NCBI RefSeq assembly: GCF_024298845.1
Contig: NZ_CP101158.1
Location: 1-64,000 of the forward strand
Reading direction: 5' to 3'
Source of the DNA: Natronosalvus amylolyticus
GTDB lineage: Archaea; Halobacteriota; Halobacteria; Halobacteriales; Natrialbaceae
Length of the DNA stretch: 64,000 bases
In this document: piece by piece, positions 1 through 7,786 of the stretch
How positions within the stretch are numbered: the stretch's first letter is position 1
Layout of the letters: each line of letters starts with the position of its first letter
Translations under genes and position numbers: made by a program
The notes under the pieces: generated by a model
Told to the model about the DNA's origin: nothing
Database searches by the model: none
Seen by the model: only the letters and a program-made list of their open reading frames with translations

Positions 1-61
1 CAGTTCACTGGCAAAGTCCTATGAACTACCAATAGAAGACCAAAACCAACCGACAGCAGTC

Positions 62-109
62 ATTACAGACAGTTGTAACAGACCCCTATTACAGATATCT
101 GTTACAGAT
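62..109. promoter_or_regulatory. iteron-like operator upstream of parA
   Basis: Four copies of an (A/G)T(T/A)ACAGA-type element occur at 62-69, 75-82, 88-96 and 101-109, the last two forming the perfect 12-bp palindrome ACAGATATCTGT (91-102). The array ends about 57 bp before the parA ATG, over the expected promoter. ParA-type operons are commonly autoregulated through such repeats, and centromere sites can also sit here, so an operator or parS-like role is inferred. Confidence 0.6.
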
Positions 110-165
110 ACCTGCCTGTATTGTCTGACACAGATTTATGTCACAGCGTTCTATACTACCTGCAT

Positions 166-1155
166 ATGATAACAGCGGTCGTCTACTCAGAATCGGGCGG
201 GACGTACAAAACGACAACCACAGCAAATCTCGCAGTGAGCCTCCAGCGGATGGGACTCGAGACCTGTGTGATCGACCTCGACCCACAAGAGGGAAACCTC
301 ACAAGCCTATTCGACGTAGGCGAATATCGAAGTGACCCAGACGCCGATAATCTCGTGAAGCACATCCTCGAGATGCCCGATGGGGATTTTCACGACCTAA
401 TTGAAACCTCAAGTGAAGGCGTCGACGTCGTTCCAAGTCACGATATGCTGGGGGATTTCACCTCGAATCTCGAGCAAAAGATTTCATATGAGTCGGGGAT
501 GCGAAACATCTCGAGAGACGATTACCCCCGGTATGAGCTACTCTATAACCTCCTTTGGCAGACAGCAGAGCTACAAGCGGAGTATGATGCGGTCTTAATC
601 GACCCGAACGCTCGAGCAGAGGACTTGCTATACAACGCTATCTACGCGATGCGAACACTCGTCGCACCAGTCAAGCCCGCTGGAAAAGGGAATCTCAGTC
701 TAGACGGGCTCGAGGAGATGGTCGAAAACATGGAGGAACAACTCGCGATCCAGGTCGGGCTCTCGTGTGTTGTCCCATCGGGGATCGGCCAGACGAACGC
801 TCACAATCATTACGCACAGCAGTTCAGAGAGAACGAAATGTACCCCACGCCCGTTTTCATTCCCGACAGAGAGAGTATGATGGACGATATGTGGGAAGCG
901 CGTGGATCGGCCTACAAAGTTGTCGAAGAGCGTTGGAAAACCCACCAGGCTGACGGCGAAATGGTGAGTGAGCCGGGGAAACGGGGTATTCGTGATCGTG
1001 AACTCGAAACGCTTCGCGATATCTATCAGCTCGCGGCGTTTGTCGCAACAGAGACCTTCGAAATGGACATCGAGCCAGTACTCGAGTTAGATATCGATGG
1101 GCACGGAACCGAGACGTTTGAAATCGATATTGAGCCACAGAGGGCAGCGCCATGA
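166..1155 (+). CDS. parA: ParA/MinD-family partition ATPase
   Basis: A 329-residue cytoplasmic P-loop ATPase of the ParA/Soj type, expected to segregate the replicon with a DNA-binding partner. The N-terminal motif SGGTYKTTTT (about residues 9-18) is in the place of the deviant Walker A box KGGxGKTT, and CVIDLDPQEGN is the Walker A' strand. The usual signature lysine is Ser here and the Gly before the catalytic Lys is Tyr, so nucleotide handling may be atypical. I chose the ATG at 166 because residues upstream of it lack family character and the operator lies just before. The stop overlaps the next start (ATGA), indicating translational coupling. The C-terminus repeats an acidic FEIDIEP-like phrase twice. 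Family call is solid; the partition role is inferred from context. Confidence 0.88.
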   Translation: MITAVVYSESGGTYKTTTTANLAVSLQRMGLETCVIDLDPQEGNLTSLFDVGEYRSDPDADNLVKHILEMPDGDFHDLIETSSEGVDVVPSHDMLGDFTSNLEQKISYESGMRNISRDDYPRYELLYNLLWQTAELQAEYDAVLIDPNARAEDLLYNAIYAMRTLVAPVKPAGKGNLSLDGLEEMVENMEEQLAIQVGLSCVVPSGIGQTNAHNHYAQQFRENEMYPTPVFIPDRESMMDDMWEARGSAYKVVEERWKTHQADGEMVSEPGKRGIRDRELETLRDIYQLAAFVATETFEMDIEPVLELDIDGHGTETFEIDIEPQRAAP

Positions 1156-1652
1156 GCCCGATGAAATCAGGGTCCGGAGATTTGGACTTTGGGCAACCCG
1201 ACAGCGAAAACGAGAGCGAAAGCGACAGTGAGAGTGAGAGCGAGACAACACCAGATGCAACTGAAGAGGCCGATTCCGCGACAGATTTTCCTCCCGATTC
1301 GACGACGGACGGCTCGAGTCCTGGGATAGAAAATCCAGATGACGACACAGTGTCGGAACCTGAACCCGAACAGGCTACAGCCGACGCTACCGACGACGTG
1401 GATGATGCGCAGTACCCCTATTTTGTCCGTCGACGGAATGTAATGGATGAACGCGACCAGCGAATTGAGTTGCATCTTCGAGAGTCGGTTGCAAACAAGG
1501 AGGTGGCGTTTCGAAATGCGCTTGCAAGCGAGCTCGGCGGGAACGAAGTGTCGAAAACCGATGCACGCGAGTTCGCACTCAAGCTGGCATTCCAGAATCC
1601 CGAGGGCGTTGCGAAGTTGATGAAAGAAGAAGGGTATCGAGCGGGCGATTAG
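1152..1652 (+). CDS. putative ParA partner / centromere-binding protein
   Basis: A 166-residue protein whose start overlaps the parA stop. Residues 1-90 are a low-complexity acidic Ser/Glu/Asp tail and the last 75 residues are a compact charged domain beginning YFVRRRN, with a helix around LHLRESVANKEVAFRNAL. I recognise no named family, but position and size match the small DNA-binding partners of haloarchaeal plasmid ParA proteins. The acidic tail could be the ParA-contacting segment. Function is inferred from position only. Confidence 0.6.
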   Translation: MSPMKSGSGDLDFGQPDSENESESDSESESETTPDATEEADSATDFPPDSTTDGSSPGIENPDDDTVSEPEPEQATADATDDVDDAQYPYFVRRRNVMDERDQRIELHLRESVANKEVAFRNALASELGGNEVSKTDAREFALKLAFQNPEGVAKLMKEEGYRAGD

Positions 1653-1680
1653 AGCTCAGGTTACGACTCAGTAATGTATT

Positions 1681-1759
1681 TTACAATAGTAATTATTAAG
1701 TGGTGAGCGATTGTAGTTGTTATTAGCGTCGGGGAAACCCGGCCACGGTGACCACGACA
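1681..1759 (+). promoter_or_regulatory. promoter-leader cassette, copy 1
   Basis: ACAATAGTAATTATTAAG (AT-rich TATA region at about 1690-1700) is followed by a leader ending GGTGACCACGACA just before the ATG at 1760. GGTGA is a plausible Shine-Dalgarno eight bases from the start. The same architecture recurs before 2471 and 6119. Confidence 0.6.
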
Positions 1760-2188
1760 ATGGACAAACGTAATCGAAACAGTGGGCGTGCTATAGCGCC
1801 CGTTATCGGTGTTGCACTGTTAGTTGGACTCGCTGTACTGTTGAGCGCTACAATCGGTGTGTTTGCCATCGAGATGGCCCAAAGCGACCCGGATACGGAC
1901 TTCCTCGAGACAGAGCAGATGGGTGATGAAACCGAACCCCAAACCCCAGATATCGACTGGGAAATCGAGCGTAGCGGGTCGTTCGTGACTGTAACTCACG
2001 CAGGCGGCGAGGCCGCCGACGCCTCGAGCGTCTCTGTACGCATTGATGGCGAGGAAATCGACGGCTTCGAGGGCACGATTGAAGCGGGCGATTCGACGAT
2101 GGAATATGCTGTGGGCGAGTCAACTGTCAAAGTGATATGGGTCGATGGCGAGGGCGATGGCCTAGTGCTCGAGCACGCGACGGTTTAA
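1760..2188 (+). CDS. type IV pilin-like protein
   Basis: A 142-residue secreted pilin-like protein. The N-terminus has the haloarchaeal type IV pilin signature: a basic leader, then RAIAPVIGVALLVG as prepilin-peptidase site and hydrophobic assembly helix (about residues 10-38). The rest is an acidic beta-rich domain. The ATG at 1760 is preferred over the GTG at 1748 because GGTGA then lies at ribosome-binding distance. No pilus ATPase or platform gene is nearby, so assembly must use chromosomal machinery. It may help in adhesion or donor-recipient contact; that is inference. Confidence 0.8.
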   Translation: MDKRNRNSGRAIAPVIGVALLVGLAVLLSATIGVFAIEMAQSDPDTDFLETEQMGDETEPQTPDIDWEIERSGSFVTVTHAGGEAADASSVSVRIDGEEIDGFEGTIEAGDSTMEYAVGESTVKVIWVDGEGDGLVLEHATV

Positions 2189-2420
2189 TTCCAATCCCCA
2201 TTTTCGGTGAGTAGACGAACACGGAACGGCCAACAAGTTCACAACCCACGACTCGAGAGTGTAAATCACACGAGGGCGGCCATTCATTCTGTCGTTGCCG
2301 ACAGTCCAACGTCTGGCCGGTCAGCTTCACCAACCACTACGATCACCCTCGTGTATTCTCATACCCTCGAGCCACGGCATTACACAGAGTGCGTACTCGA
2401 AATGGTCACCAAACGTAATA

Positions 2421-2507
2421 CACTATATTACAATAGTAATTTATTTAGTACTCGAGCATAGAGTATGGGTATGAACCGGGAAACCGGTCACGGTGACCAC
2501 GACGATC
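2421..2507 (+). promoter_or_regulatory. promoter-leader cassette, copy 2
   Basis: ATTACAATAGTAATTTATTT matches copy 1 and places a TATA element (2441-2447) about 27 bases before the ATG at 2471, ideal for a leaderless transcript. The GGTGACCACGAC leader element is still present at 2492-2503, but the following ATG of the other copies is ATC, so the element now lies inside the coding region. Confidence 0.55.
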
Positions 2508-2923
2508 AGTGTACAGACAGTAAAACACAGCACTTCGATATCGAGGTGTACCAGTTGCTTCGCGGTGATCGACGCGAGAACGACCGGGCTGCTCGAGCAG
2601 ACGATATTCGCTTTGAAATTCGCCATCGAGATCGGACCTGCATCGACACAGCCGACTTCGAGGCGTTGTACGAGTGTGTCGGCACAGAGACGGTGACACT
2701 CGAGGGCGACAACGACCGAACGGAAGACGATATTATCGCACGCGTGTTGAGCCGTGTCTGGCATGGCTGGAACGCCGGCAGTGGTCGTGAGTCACGGGCG
2801 TTCTATGCGGCTGAGACGCGAAGTCTCGAGGTGGCCGACGTCGTTTCCGTCGATAGTGAGCACTACCTCGTATTGCCCATTGGCTGGGAAGCCTTCGAAC
2901 TCGAGGTGAACACGGATGCGTAA
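2471..2923 (+). CDS. hypothetical acidic protein
   Basis: A 150-residue protein with no recognised family and no membrane segment; acidic, with alternating hydrophobic strands. Start 2471 is chosen because the TATA element lies about 27 bases upstream (leaderless); an in-frame ATG at 2465 is possible. The first residues (RETGHGDHDD) are encoded by the shared leader element, so they may be a recent N-terminal addition. It leads a chain of overlapping genes to 5752 and overlaps the next start by 8 bases. Confidence 0.65.
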   Translation: MNRETGHGDHDDQCTDSKTQHFDIEVYQLLRGDRRENDRAARADDIRFEIRHRDRTCIDTADFEALYECVGTETVTLEGDNDRTEDDIIARVLSRVWHGWNAGSGRESRAFYAAETRSLEVADVVSVDSEHYLVLPIGWEAFELEVNTDA

Positions 2924-3296
2924 CTCGAGTACCCCGAACGGGCGGTTCGTTGCCCTCGAGTCGGTCGATCGGTACGCTCGAGTGCGTGTTGAGGCGCTTG
3001 CCCTGGAGGTGACGGTCGTCGATACCGTTGGGTCGTACTTCGATACGCCAGGCGTCGGCATCGTTGGCGTTGACTCGAGGGACCGGCGGTATCTGTTCGC
3101 GAGCGACGACCGAAGCGGTGGCATCCGCGTGTCCGAATGGACCGGGATTACCTACCGTGAAATCCTTCGAGGTGACGGCCTCGAGCGCGTTGGTGAGACG
3201 TTGGTAATCAAAGACGGGGCAAGCGAGAGCGTGCAGCGAGAACAGCGGGTAGCCCTCAGTGGACGAACGCCAACGAAAGCTCGAGGTGAGCCGTAA
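2916..3296 (+). CDS. hypothetical protein
   Basis: A 126-residue soluble acidic protein with no recognised family. The pattern RYARVRVEALALEVTVVDTVG suggests a small beta-barrel. Its ATG overlaps the end of the preceding gene and the next gene starts one base after its stop, so it is in the same operon. CTCGAG is frequent, as in the element's older genes. Confidence 0.65.
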   Translation: MRNSSTPNGRFVALESVDRYARVRVEALALEVTVVDTVGSYFDTPGVGIVGVDSRDRRYLFASDDRSGGIRVSEWTGITYREILRGDGLERVGETLVIKDGASESVQREQRVALSGRTPTKARGEP

Positions 3297-3297
3297 G

Positions 3298-3840
3298 ATG
3301 GACCGACCGAAGGTCTGTGCGGTTGTCTCGTGTGGGGCGACCAAACGCGACCTCGAGCCCGGCGAGGCTATCGAAGCCCGCCTACTGTACGACTCGAGCG
3401 TCCACACCTGTAAGGACCGCTACGGGCGTCACTCCGATGGCTACTACATCATGAGCGCCGAGTTCGGTCTGGTTCATCACGCCACCGAAATTTCGACCTA
3501 CGATAAGACGCTCGAGAACATGACCGACTGTGAGCGTAAGGCGTGGGCCTCGAAAGTCACTCGAGCGCTGCAAGACGTTCTCAGTGACGGCGATTTCGAC
3601 GCCGTTGTGTTCATCGGCGGTAAGACGTACGTCGGTGCGCTTGAGCCCCATTTCGATAGGCTGCCCGTGGCTGTGTTGACGCCGTGGCAGACCGACGACT
3701 GGGTGACCGGTGTCGGGCGAGGGATGGCCTGGTGTAACGACGAATCCCATTGGCCCGAACACATCGACACGCTCGAAGAGATCGGCGAAATCGTCTCACC
3801 GGCATTCGAGAGTGACGCTGGGTCCGAACAGGGTGTGTGA
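3298..3840 (+). CDS. DUF6884/YaaA-like protein
   Basis: A 180-residue protein with the DUF6884 pattern: an N-terminal VSCGATKRD motif, then an A-x-LYDSS segment, KDRYG..SDGYYIMSAEFGLV and ISTYDKTLENM. The layout (Cys-x-x-x-Lys, then Ala-x-x-LY) resembles the YaaA fold, whose bacterial members protect DNA under oxidative stress. In mobile elements such proteins often sit near DNA-modification genes, and here a methylase-like gene lies two genes downstream. The ATG at 3298 directly follows the previous stop; a start at 3259 would create a long overlap. Activity is unknown. Confidence 0.7.
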   Translation: MDRPKVCAVVSCGATKRDLEPGEAIEARLLYDSSVHTCKDRYGRHSDGYYIMSAEFGLVHHATEISTYDKTLENMTDCERKAWASKVTRALQDVLSDGDFDAVVFIGGKTYVGALEPHFDRLPVAVLTPWQTDDWVTGVGRGMAWCNDESHWPEHIDTLEEIGEIVSPAFESDAGSEQGV

Positions 3841-3843
3841 TTG

Positions 3844-4590
3844 ATGCCGAAACCCCGGCTTTCCGACAGTCTCGAGGTTCCACAGTCGATCAACGGCTGG
3901 CATTACGACAGTGAGGATACTTCGAACGGCCACGTCTGGCGCTCGAGCGAGCATGACTGTTCTGTCGGTGTGTTCGATCCGCTAACGGCAGTCTGTGTTC
4001 GCGTTCGCGACGACCGAGTGCGTGGCTTCGGCGGGCAGGTCGACCTCGAGCGGCTTGCGTACGACGATGAACACGACCGCGTGGACGCTCTCGAGAGCGG
4101 TTTTGACAGAGCCCGCGAGTGGATGGCCGACACCCCACCCGAAGCGTGGACACACCCCGAAGTCTGTGAGGCTGTGTTCGATTCACCGCAGGGGTACGAA
4201 CTCGAGGCGTACTACCTCGGCGACCGCGAGAGCGAGGTGTACTACCGACGCCAGGACTTCGGTGAGGAAGTCCCACGGCGGGTTAAACTCGAGGGTCCAG
4301 AGTGTCTAACTGTCGAGAACGCACCCTACCTCTACCTGCATACGTGGAACGGCAGCGGAAACGCGACCGTCGCGCTTGCACCCTGGACGAACGCTCACGG
4401 CCCGAAATGTAAGCACCCGGAGGTTCGCGAAATTGTCGAAACGCCCGATGAGTGTGGACTCGAGGTGGCCGTGACAATTGCCCGCCAATGGGCTCGCGAG
4501 AATGGTTCGGGGACCGGTGAGGGTGTGGGTCAGCGTGATCTAACGCAGTATACGCCTCGAGCGGCGACCGATGGCGGTGATACAGTATGA
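3844..4590 (+). CDS. hypothetical protein
   Basis: A 248-residue acidic soluble protein of unknown family. Two repeated-looking modules are visible, each with an aromatic strand followed by a helix of the type DRAREWMADTP (about residues 95-110) and IARQWARENG (about 215-225). The ATG at 3844 follows the previous stop by three bases and the stop overlaps the methylase-like gene, so it is co-transcribed with it. Confidence 0.65.
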   Translation: MPKPRLSDSLEVPQSINGWHYDSEDTSNGHVWRSSEHDCSVGVFDPLTAVCVRVRDDRVRGFGGQVDLERLAYDDEHDRVDALESGFDRAREWMADTPPEAWTHPEVCEAVFDSPQGYELEAYYLGDRESEVYYRRQDFGEEVPRRVKLEGPECLTVENAPYLYLHTWNGSGNATVALAPWTNAHGPKCKHPEVREIVETPDECGLEVAVTIARQWARENGSGTGEGVGQRDLTQYTPRAATDGGDTV

Positions 4591-5381
4591 GCAACGATCA
4601 CGTACGGTCGGTTTTGGAGCCACTCGAGCGAATCGAACAGCGCGGGTTCACCCGATACGAGGTGTTTCGGGATTGGGTGCGATTAATGCTCGCAACACTC
4701 CAGCGAGACGATGGCCAATACCTCGAGGTACTCGATTCTTACAAGCGCGACGGGGGTGTCAACGGCAATTCTTGCAACGGCGGCGGTCACCGAGAACGCG
4801 GTGATCGGAACGCCGATCTGTTCGCGAAGGCCTTCGGCAAGCTGCAACAGGGAATGGGTGAGACTGGTCGGGATGTACTCGGTGAGACGTACGAGGCGTG
4901 GGGGATGCAATCCGATGCCTTCGGCCAGCACTTCACCCCGCATCCGGTGGCCCGGTCGATGGCTGCCATGCAGATGGGAGATTCTGGGGGCGTAGAACCG
5001 CCCGTGACGGTCTGTGATCCGGCCTGTGGAACCGGTCGGTTGCTCGTAATGGGTGCGCGGGAGTGTGAGCAAGCGACGTTCTGTTGGGGACAAGACAAAG
5101 ACCTGTTGTGCGCTCAGATGACCGCGTTGAATTTCTGTTTCTTCAATCTCGAGGGCGTTGTCGTGTACGGCGATACGCTCACGCTCGAGCGCAAGCGGGC
5201 GTGGCGAACTCACCACAGTTCCGTAGGCGGTTCCGTCGTGGAACTCGAAGAGCCCGAGGCGGTGCCAGTTCCTCAGTTGCTGGAAGAGCGAGACAGCGCC
5301 GAGAGGTCGAAGACAGACGCAAATCGGCTAGCGGTCGTCGGTCAATCCGAACAGGTAGCACTCACGGAGTGGTCGGCGTGA
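4587..5381 (+). CDS. N6-methylase-like SAM-binding protein lacking motif IV
   Basis: A 264-residue protein with type I/N6-adenine methylase features: an N-terminal helical part, FGQHFTPHPVARSMA, then the SAM-binding motif VCDPACGTGRLLV (about residues 143-155) and an acidic strand GQDKD. After GDTLTLER the usual catalytic NPPY/F box is absent and the protein ends within about 60 residues, so it has no target-recognition domain. It may be a SAM-dependent enzyme of another kind, a regulatory relic, or a subunit of a split enzyme. It is codon-coupled to both neighbours and carries no obvious frameshift, which suggests retained function. Confidence 0.75.
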   Translation: MSNDHVRSVLEPLERIEQRGFTRYEVFRDWVRLMLATLQRDDGQYLEVLDSYKRDGGVNGNSCNGGGHRERGDRNADLFAKAFGKLQQGMGETGRDVLGETYEAWGMQSDAFGQHFTPHPVARSMAAMQMGDSGGVEPPVTVCDPACGTGRLLVMGARECEQATFCWGQDKDLLCAQMTALNFCFFNLEGVVVYGDTLTLERKRAWRTHHSSVGGSVVELEEPEAVPVPQLLEERDSAERSKTDANRLAVVGQSEQVALTEWSA

Positions 5382-5752
5382 CGAACGATGATCAACTGAT
5401 GCTCTCGAAATTCGGGGCTGGAGACACGTCCAACGTCGACCTATCGATAGACGACTCCCAAGGCTACGATCTCGAGGGGCGCGAACGCGTTCGAGAGTAT
5501 GCTGAATCTGTCACGACCAGTGGGTGGGAACTCGCTCACGTCGGTGACGATAAAATCTGGTGGCAACACCCAGATCCGTCGCGTGCGAAGACCTACCGTA
5601 TAGAGAAGAAATCCGCTGGCTGGCACGGCAAACGCGCCGGTCGCGATACTCGACCAGGATACACGGAGGACTTACAGGACGCGCTCGACGGGGTCGGTGA
5701 GTGGCTAGCTGACCACCCGCTCGAGAAGGGAGACTCAGGCGCAGAAGAGTAG
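5378..5752 (+). CDS. hypothetical protein
   Basis: A 124-residue acidic soluble protein. The GTG at 5378 is preferred because it overlaps the upstream TGA (GTGA), the usual coupling seen here. The centre (SGWELAHVGDDKIWWQHPDP) resembles a small beta-sheet with aromatic residues. It is the last gene of the 2471-5752 operon. No family recognised. Confidence 0.6.
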   Translation: MTNDDQLMLSKFGAGDTSNVDLSIDDSQGYDLEGRERVREYAESVTTSGWELAHVGDDKIWWQHPDPSRAKTYRIEKKSAGWHGKRAGRDTRPGYTEDLQDALDGVGEWLADHPLEKGDSGAEE

Positions 5753-5875
5753 TTACGACTCATCGAGATTTTGGTTGTCGCTTGCTTTGCGGTATGTCAC
5801 CAATTGGGTTGGTGGTCCAAAGGTCGAATATAGTGCCTTCGTATGTACTAATTGGGCCGTTCACCTGCGGCCTGT

Positions 5876-5890
5876 GCAACGCCCCAAGCA
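5876..5890 (+). promoter_or_regulatory. GCAACACCCCAAGCA box (one mismatch)
   Basis: GCAACGCCCCAAGCA, one base from the element-wide box, about 230 bp upstream of the rightward gene at 6119. Confidence 0.5.
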
Positions 5891-6040
5891 CTGTTGCAAT
5901 CACGCCAGCATTCGATCATGGTTGGCGGGCCTGCACCTCCCGCCAGCGTAATCCGATCGAACGACACCAACCCCATCCTACCCTTTTCAACGTACTAATC
6001 GAGACAGAGAGACATTCGACCCTCGAGCGAGTAAGTTAGT

Positions 6041-6118
6041 TTGCAGTAGTAACTTTTATGCCACCCGTCCGTATAGTTGCACTCAGGTTGCGAAAGCAAA
6101 CACCTGGTGACCACGACA
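6041..6118 (+). promoter_or_regulatory. promoter-leader cassette, copy 3
   Basis: GCAGTAGTAACTTTTATG followed about 45 bases later by GGTGACCACGACA directly before the ATG at 6119. Spacing from AGTAA to the start (about 70 bases) matches copies 1 and 2. Confidence 0.6.
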
Positions 6119-6931
6119 ATGAGTATTCAACTACCTATGGGGACGCGTATATCATACAGCACCAACTATCGAACGACGTTCTCGAAATCCGTCGTTCGCG
6201 AAACTGGACTGTTAGACAGACTCGAGGGCGATACGAGCGACCGAGTATACCTACAGATTCACGTCCGGTGTGGGTCAGCAGTCGGCGTTGAGACGCCCAT
6301 TGCCCTCGAGATAGCCTTCGGGCCGGAGATCGATGGGGATGGAGCGAACGAGCGTCGACCGAACTTCACGGCGTCGACGGGACAGACTCAGATCAACTTC
6401 CCGAAATTCACGGGTGCTGCGTGGGGACTCGAGGACTGCACCGTCGAATGGGGTGACGCCGATATCGAAACGGAGGGTGAGACGACGACGGTCACCGCGC
6501 CGATCGACGGGTGGGAGAGTACGGTTCGAAAGCCGGGCGTGACCGACGTCGCCGCAGCTCGCTCGTATTCGTCGACGATCGTCCGGGCGGGTGACGAACG
6601 GGCCTACAACTATGCCATGTTGCCGATGGTCGCCATTGAGCGCCTCGGGGTCTCGCCGGGTGAGACAGCGTACGTGTCTCTCGAGTGTTTCTGTCTCGAT
6701 GGCACGCCAGCATTCGCGCTCGAGCGCACGAGCGACGACGATGATCGACCGAACGTTCGGAAGATCACCTGGAGCGGCCCATCGAACAGCCAGCCTCGAA
6801 TCGCGGTGGGCGGGTTGGTGACCGCACTGGGAGTCGCTGATGTAGTACTACATCTCGAGACCGGTGAGTCTGTCGGCCTGTCGTGGTTCGAACACGACGA
6901 TGGGTTGGTCGGATTCGTGAAATCGGAGTGA
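6119..6931 (+). CDS. hypothetical beta-rich protein
   Basis: A 270-residue acidic protein with no signal peptide or membrane segment and predicted mostly beta. A C-terminal module (RIAVGGLVTALGVADVV, then a short strand pair) resembles small swapped-hairpin barrels, but no family is assigned. Start 6119 is set by the shared GGTGA leader. The end is convergent with the leftward operon ending at 6981. One TGTAGTACTACA palindrome lies inside its coding sequence (6841-6852) and another just after its stop. Confidence 0.65.
   Translation: MSIQLPMGTRISYSTNYRTTFSKSVVRETGLLDRLEGDTSDRVYLQIHVRCGSAVGVETPIALEIAFGPEIDGDGANERRPNFTASTGQTQINFPKFTGAAWGLEDCTVEWGDADIETEGETTTVTAPIDGWESTVRKPGVTDVAAARSYSSTIVRAGDERAYNYAMLPMVAIERLGVSPGETAYVSLECFCLDGTPAFALERTSDDDDRPNVRKITWSGPSNSQPRIAVGGLVTALGVADVVLHLETGESVGLSWFEHDDGLVGFVKSE
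6841..6852. repeat. TGTAGTACTACA palindrome 1
   Basis: Perfect 12-bp palindrome, extended to 16 bp (6839-6854, GATGTAGTACTACATC), inside the 3' part of the preceding gene. Confidence 0.7.
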
Positions 6932-6956
6932 AAAGAGTTTTGCGACGGGTTTCCGG

Positions 6957-6968
6957 TGTAGTACTACA
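6957..6968. repeat. TGTAGTACTACA palindrome 2
   Basis: Perfect copy between two convergent genes, 116 bp from copy 1. Confidence 0.7.
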
Positions 6969-6980
6969 TTGGATTCGCGG

Positions 6981-7391
6981 CTAATCGACGGTTTCTTCAT
7001 CCGCTTCACCGAGTCTCTCGACGATAGCGTGGGCTTTCGACGGGCCAATATCGTTGATTGCCTCGAGATCGTCGACGCTCGCATTTCGAAGCGACTCGAG
7101 TGACTCGTATTCTTCGGCTATTGCCCGGCTGGTTTCCGGGCCGATACCAGGTATCGGTTCGATGCTACTGCGAATTTTCGTCTTCGCTGGGTTGTCGATC
7201 ACCTCGAGTCGCCGGACGAACTCTGCGTGGGTTAGCTCGCCTGTCGCGTAGGCCTCTTTGGCCGCCTCGAGTTCGCTCTGCTCGCTCGAGAGATACCGGT
7301 CATACGCTATCCACGCGAAAACAAGGGTGAGAAAAAGTAAGGTCAGCCAGTCCGGCGTCGAGGTTCCCGCTGCTGGAACGACGTCGATCAT
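6981..7391 (-). CDS. membrane-anchored SHOCT-helix-hairpin-helix protein
   Basis: A 136-residue protein with three parts: an N-terminal membrane helix (TLLFLTLVFAWIAYDRYL, about residues 16-34), a SHOCT-like module (AKEAYATGELTHAEFVRRLE) and a C-terminal double helix-hairpin-helix (IPGIGPETSRAIAEEY and INDIGPSKAHAIVERL). SHOCT is an oligomerisation domain and HhH pairs bind DNA non-specifically, so this may tether DNA at the membrane. Start 7391 overlaps the upstream stop (ATGA). It is the last gene of the 10371-6981 operon. Confidence 0.8.
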   Translation of the reverse strand: MIDVVPAAGTSTPDWLTLLFLTLVFAWIAYDRYLSSEQSELEAAKEAYATGELTHAEFVRRLEVIDNPAKTKIRSSIEPIPGIGPETSRAIAEEYESLESLRNASVDDLEAINDIGPSKAHAIVERLGEADEETVD

Positions 7392-7786
7392 CGAGCGTTT
7401 CGAATCGTCGAGACGCCACCGAACACTTTCCACGTTTTCAGCAGGAGTGTAGCGTATTCGAGATCCGAGATCCGACCCTCTTTCCACTCGATAATGGCTT
7501 TGCTGTTGACGTGAGCCGTCGCGAGGATAGACCCCGATCGGTCGGTCACGCGAATACTGAATCGGTGTCGGATCAGTTCGGGAAACTCTCGAGCGATAAT
7601 CCCCGCCGTTAGCAGAGAGACGGCCAGTGGGTCGTCATGGTCTGCAAGGGCCTGGATACGCAGTTGTGGGTCGCCACCCCGTTCGGTGAGGCCGTCGACG
7701 GGAACGTCGGCCATCCGAAGCCGTGTCTCGAGACGGGTGTACACGGCTGAATGCGCTGGATTGCCCGTATCGTCAGTCGAACTCAC
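7388..7786 (-). CDS. hypothetical protein
   Basis: A 132-residue soluble protein. A central strand-rich part (FSIRVTDRSGSILATAHVN) is followed by a C-terminal helix with WKEGRISDLEYATLLLKTW, which has a weak SHOCT-like turn. It overlaps both neighbours by 4 bases. No family recognised. It might partner the membrane SHOCT-HhH protein next door; that is inference. Confidence 0.6.
   Translation of the reverse strand: MSSTDDTGNPAHSAVYTRLETRLRMADVPVDGLTERGGDPQLRIQALADHDDPLAVSLLTAGIIAREFPELIRHRFSIRVTDRSGSILATAHVNSKAIIEWKEGRISDLEYATLLLKTWKVFGGVSTIRNAR

Larger units (their letters stand above)
5753..6118. other. intergenic region with a motif box and a promoter cassette
   Basis: No convincing gene. 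It holds a GCAACGCCCCAAGCA box (5876-5890), a GC-rich inverted repeat TGGCGGG/CCCGCCA (about 5922-5944) that could form a hairpin, and the third promoter-leader cassette at 6041-6118. Confidence 0.6.

Noticed and set aside
5782-6039. Plus-strand open frame of about 85 codons
   Set aside because: Not acidic, lacks coding style and runs over a motif box and a hairpin.
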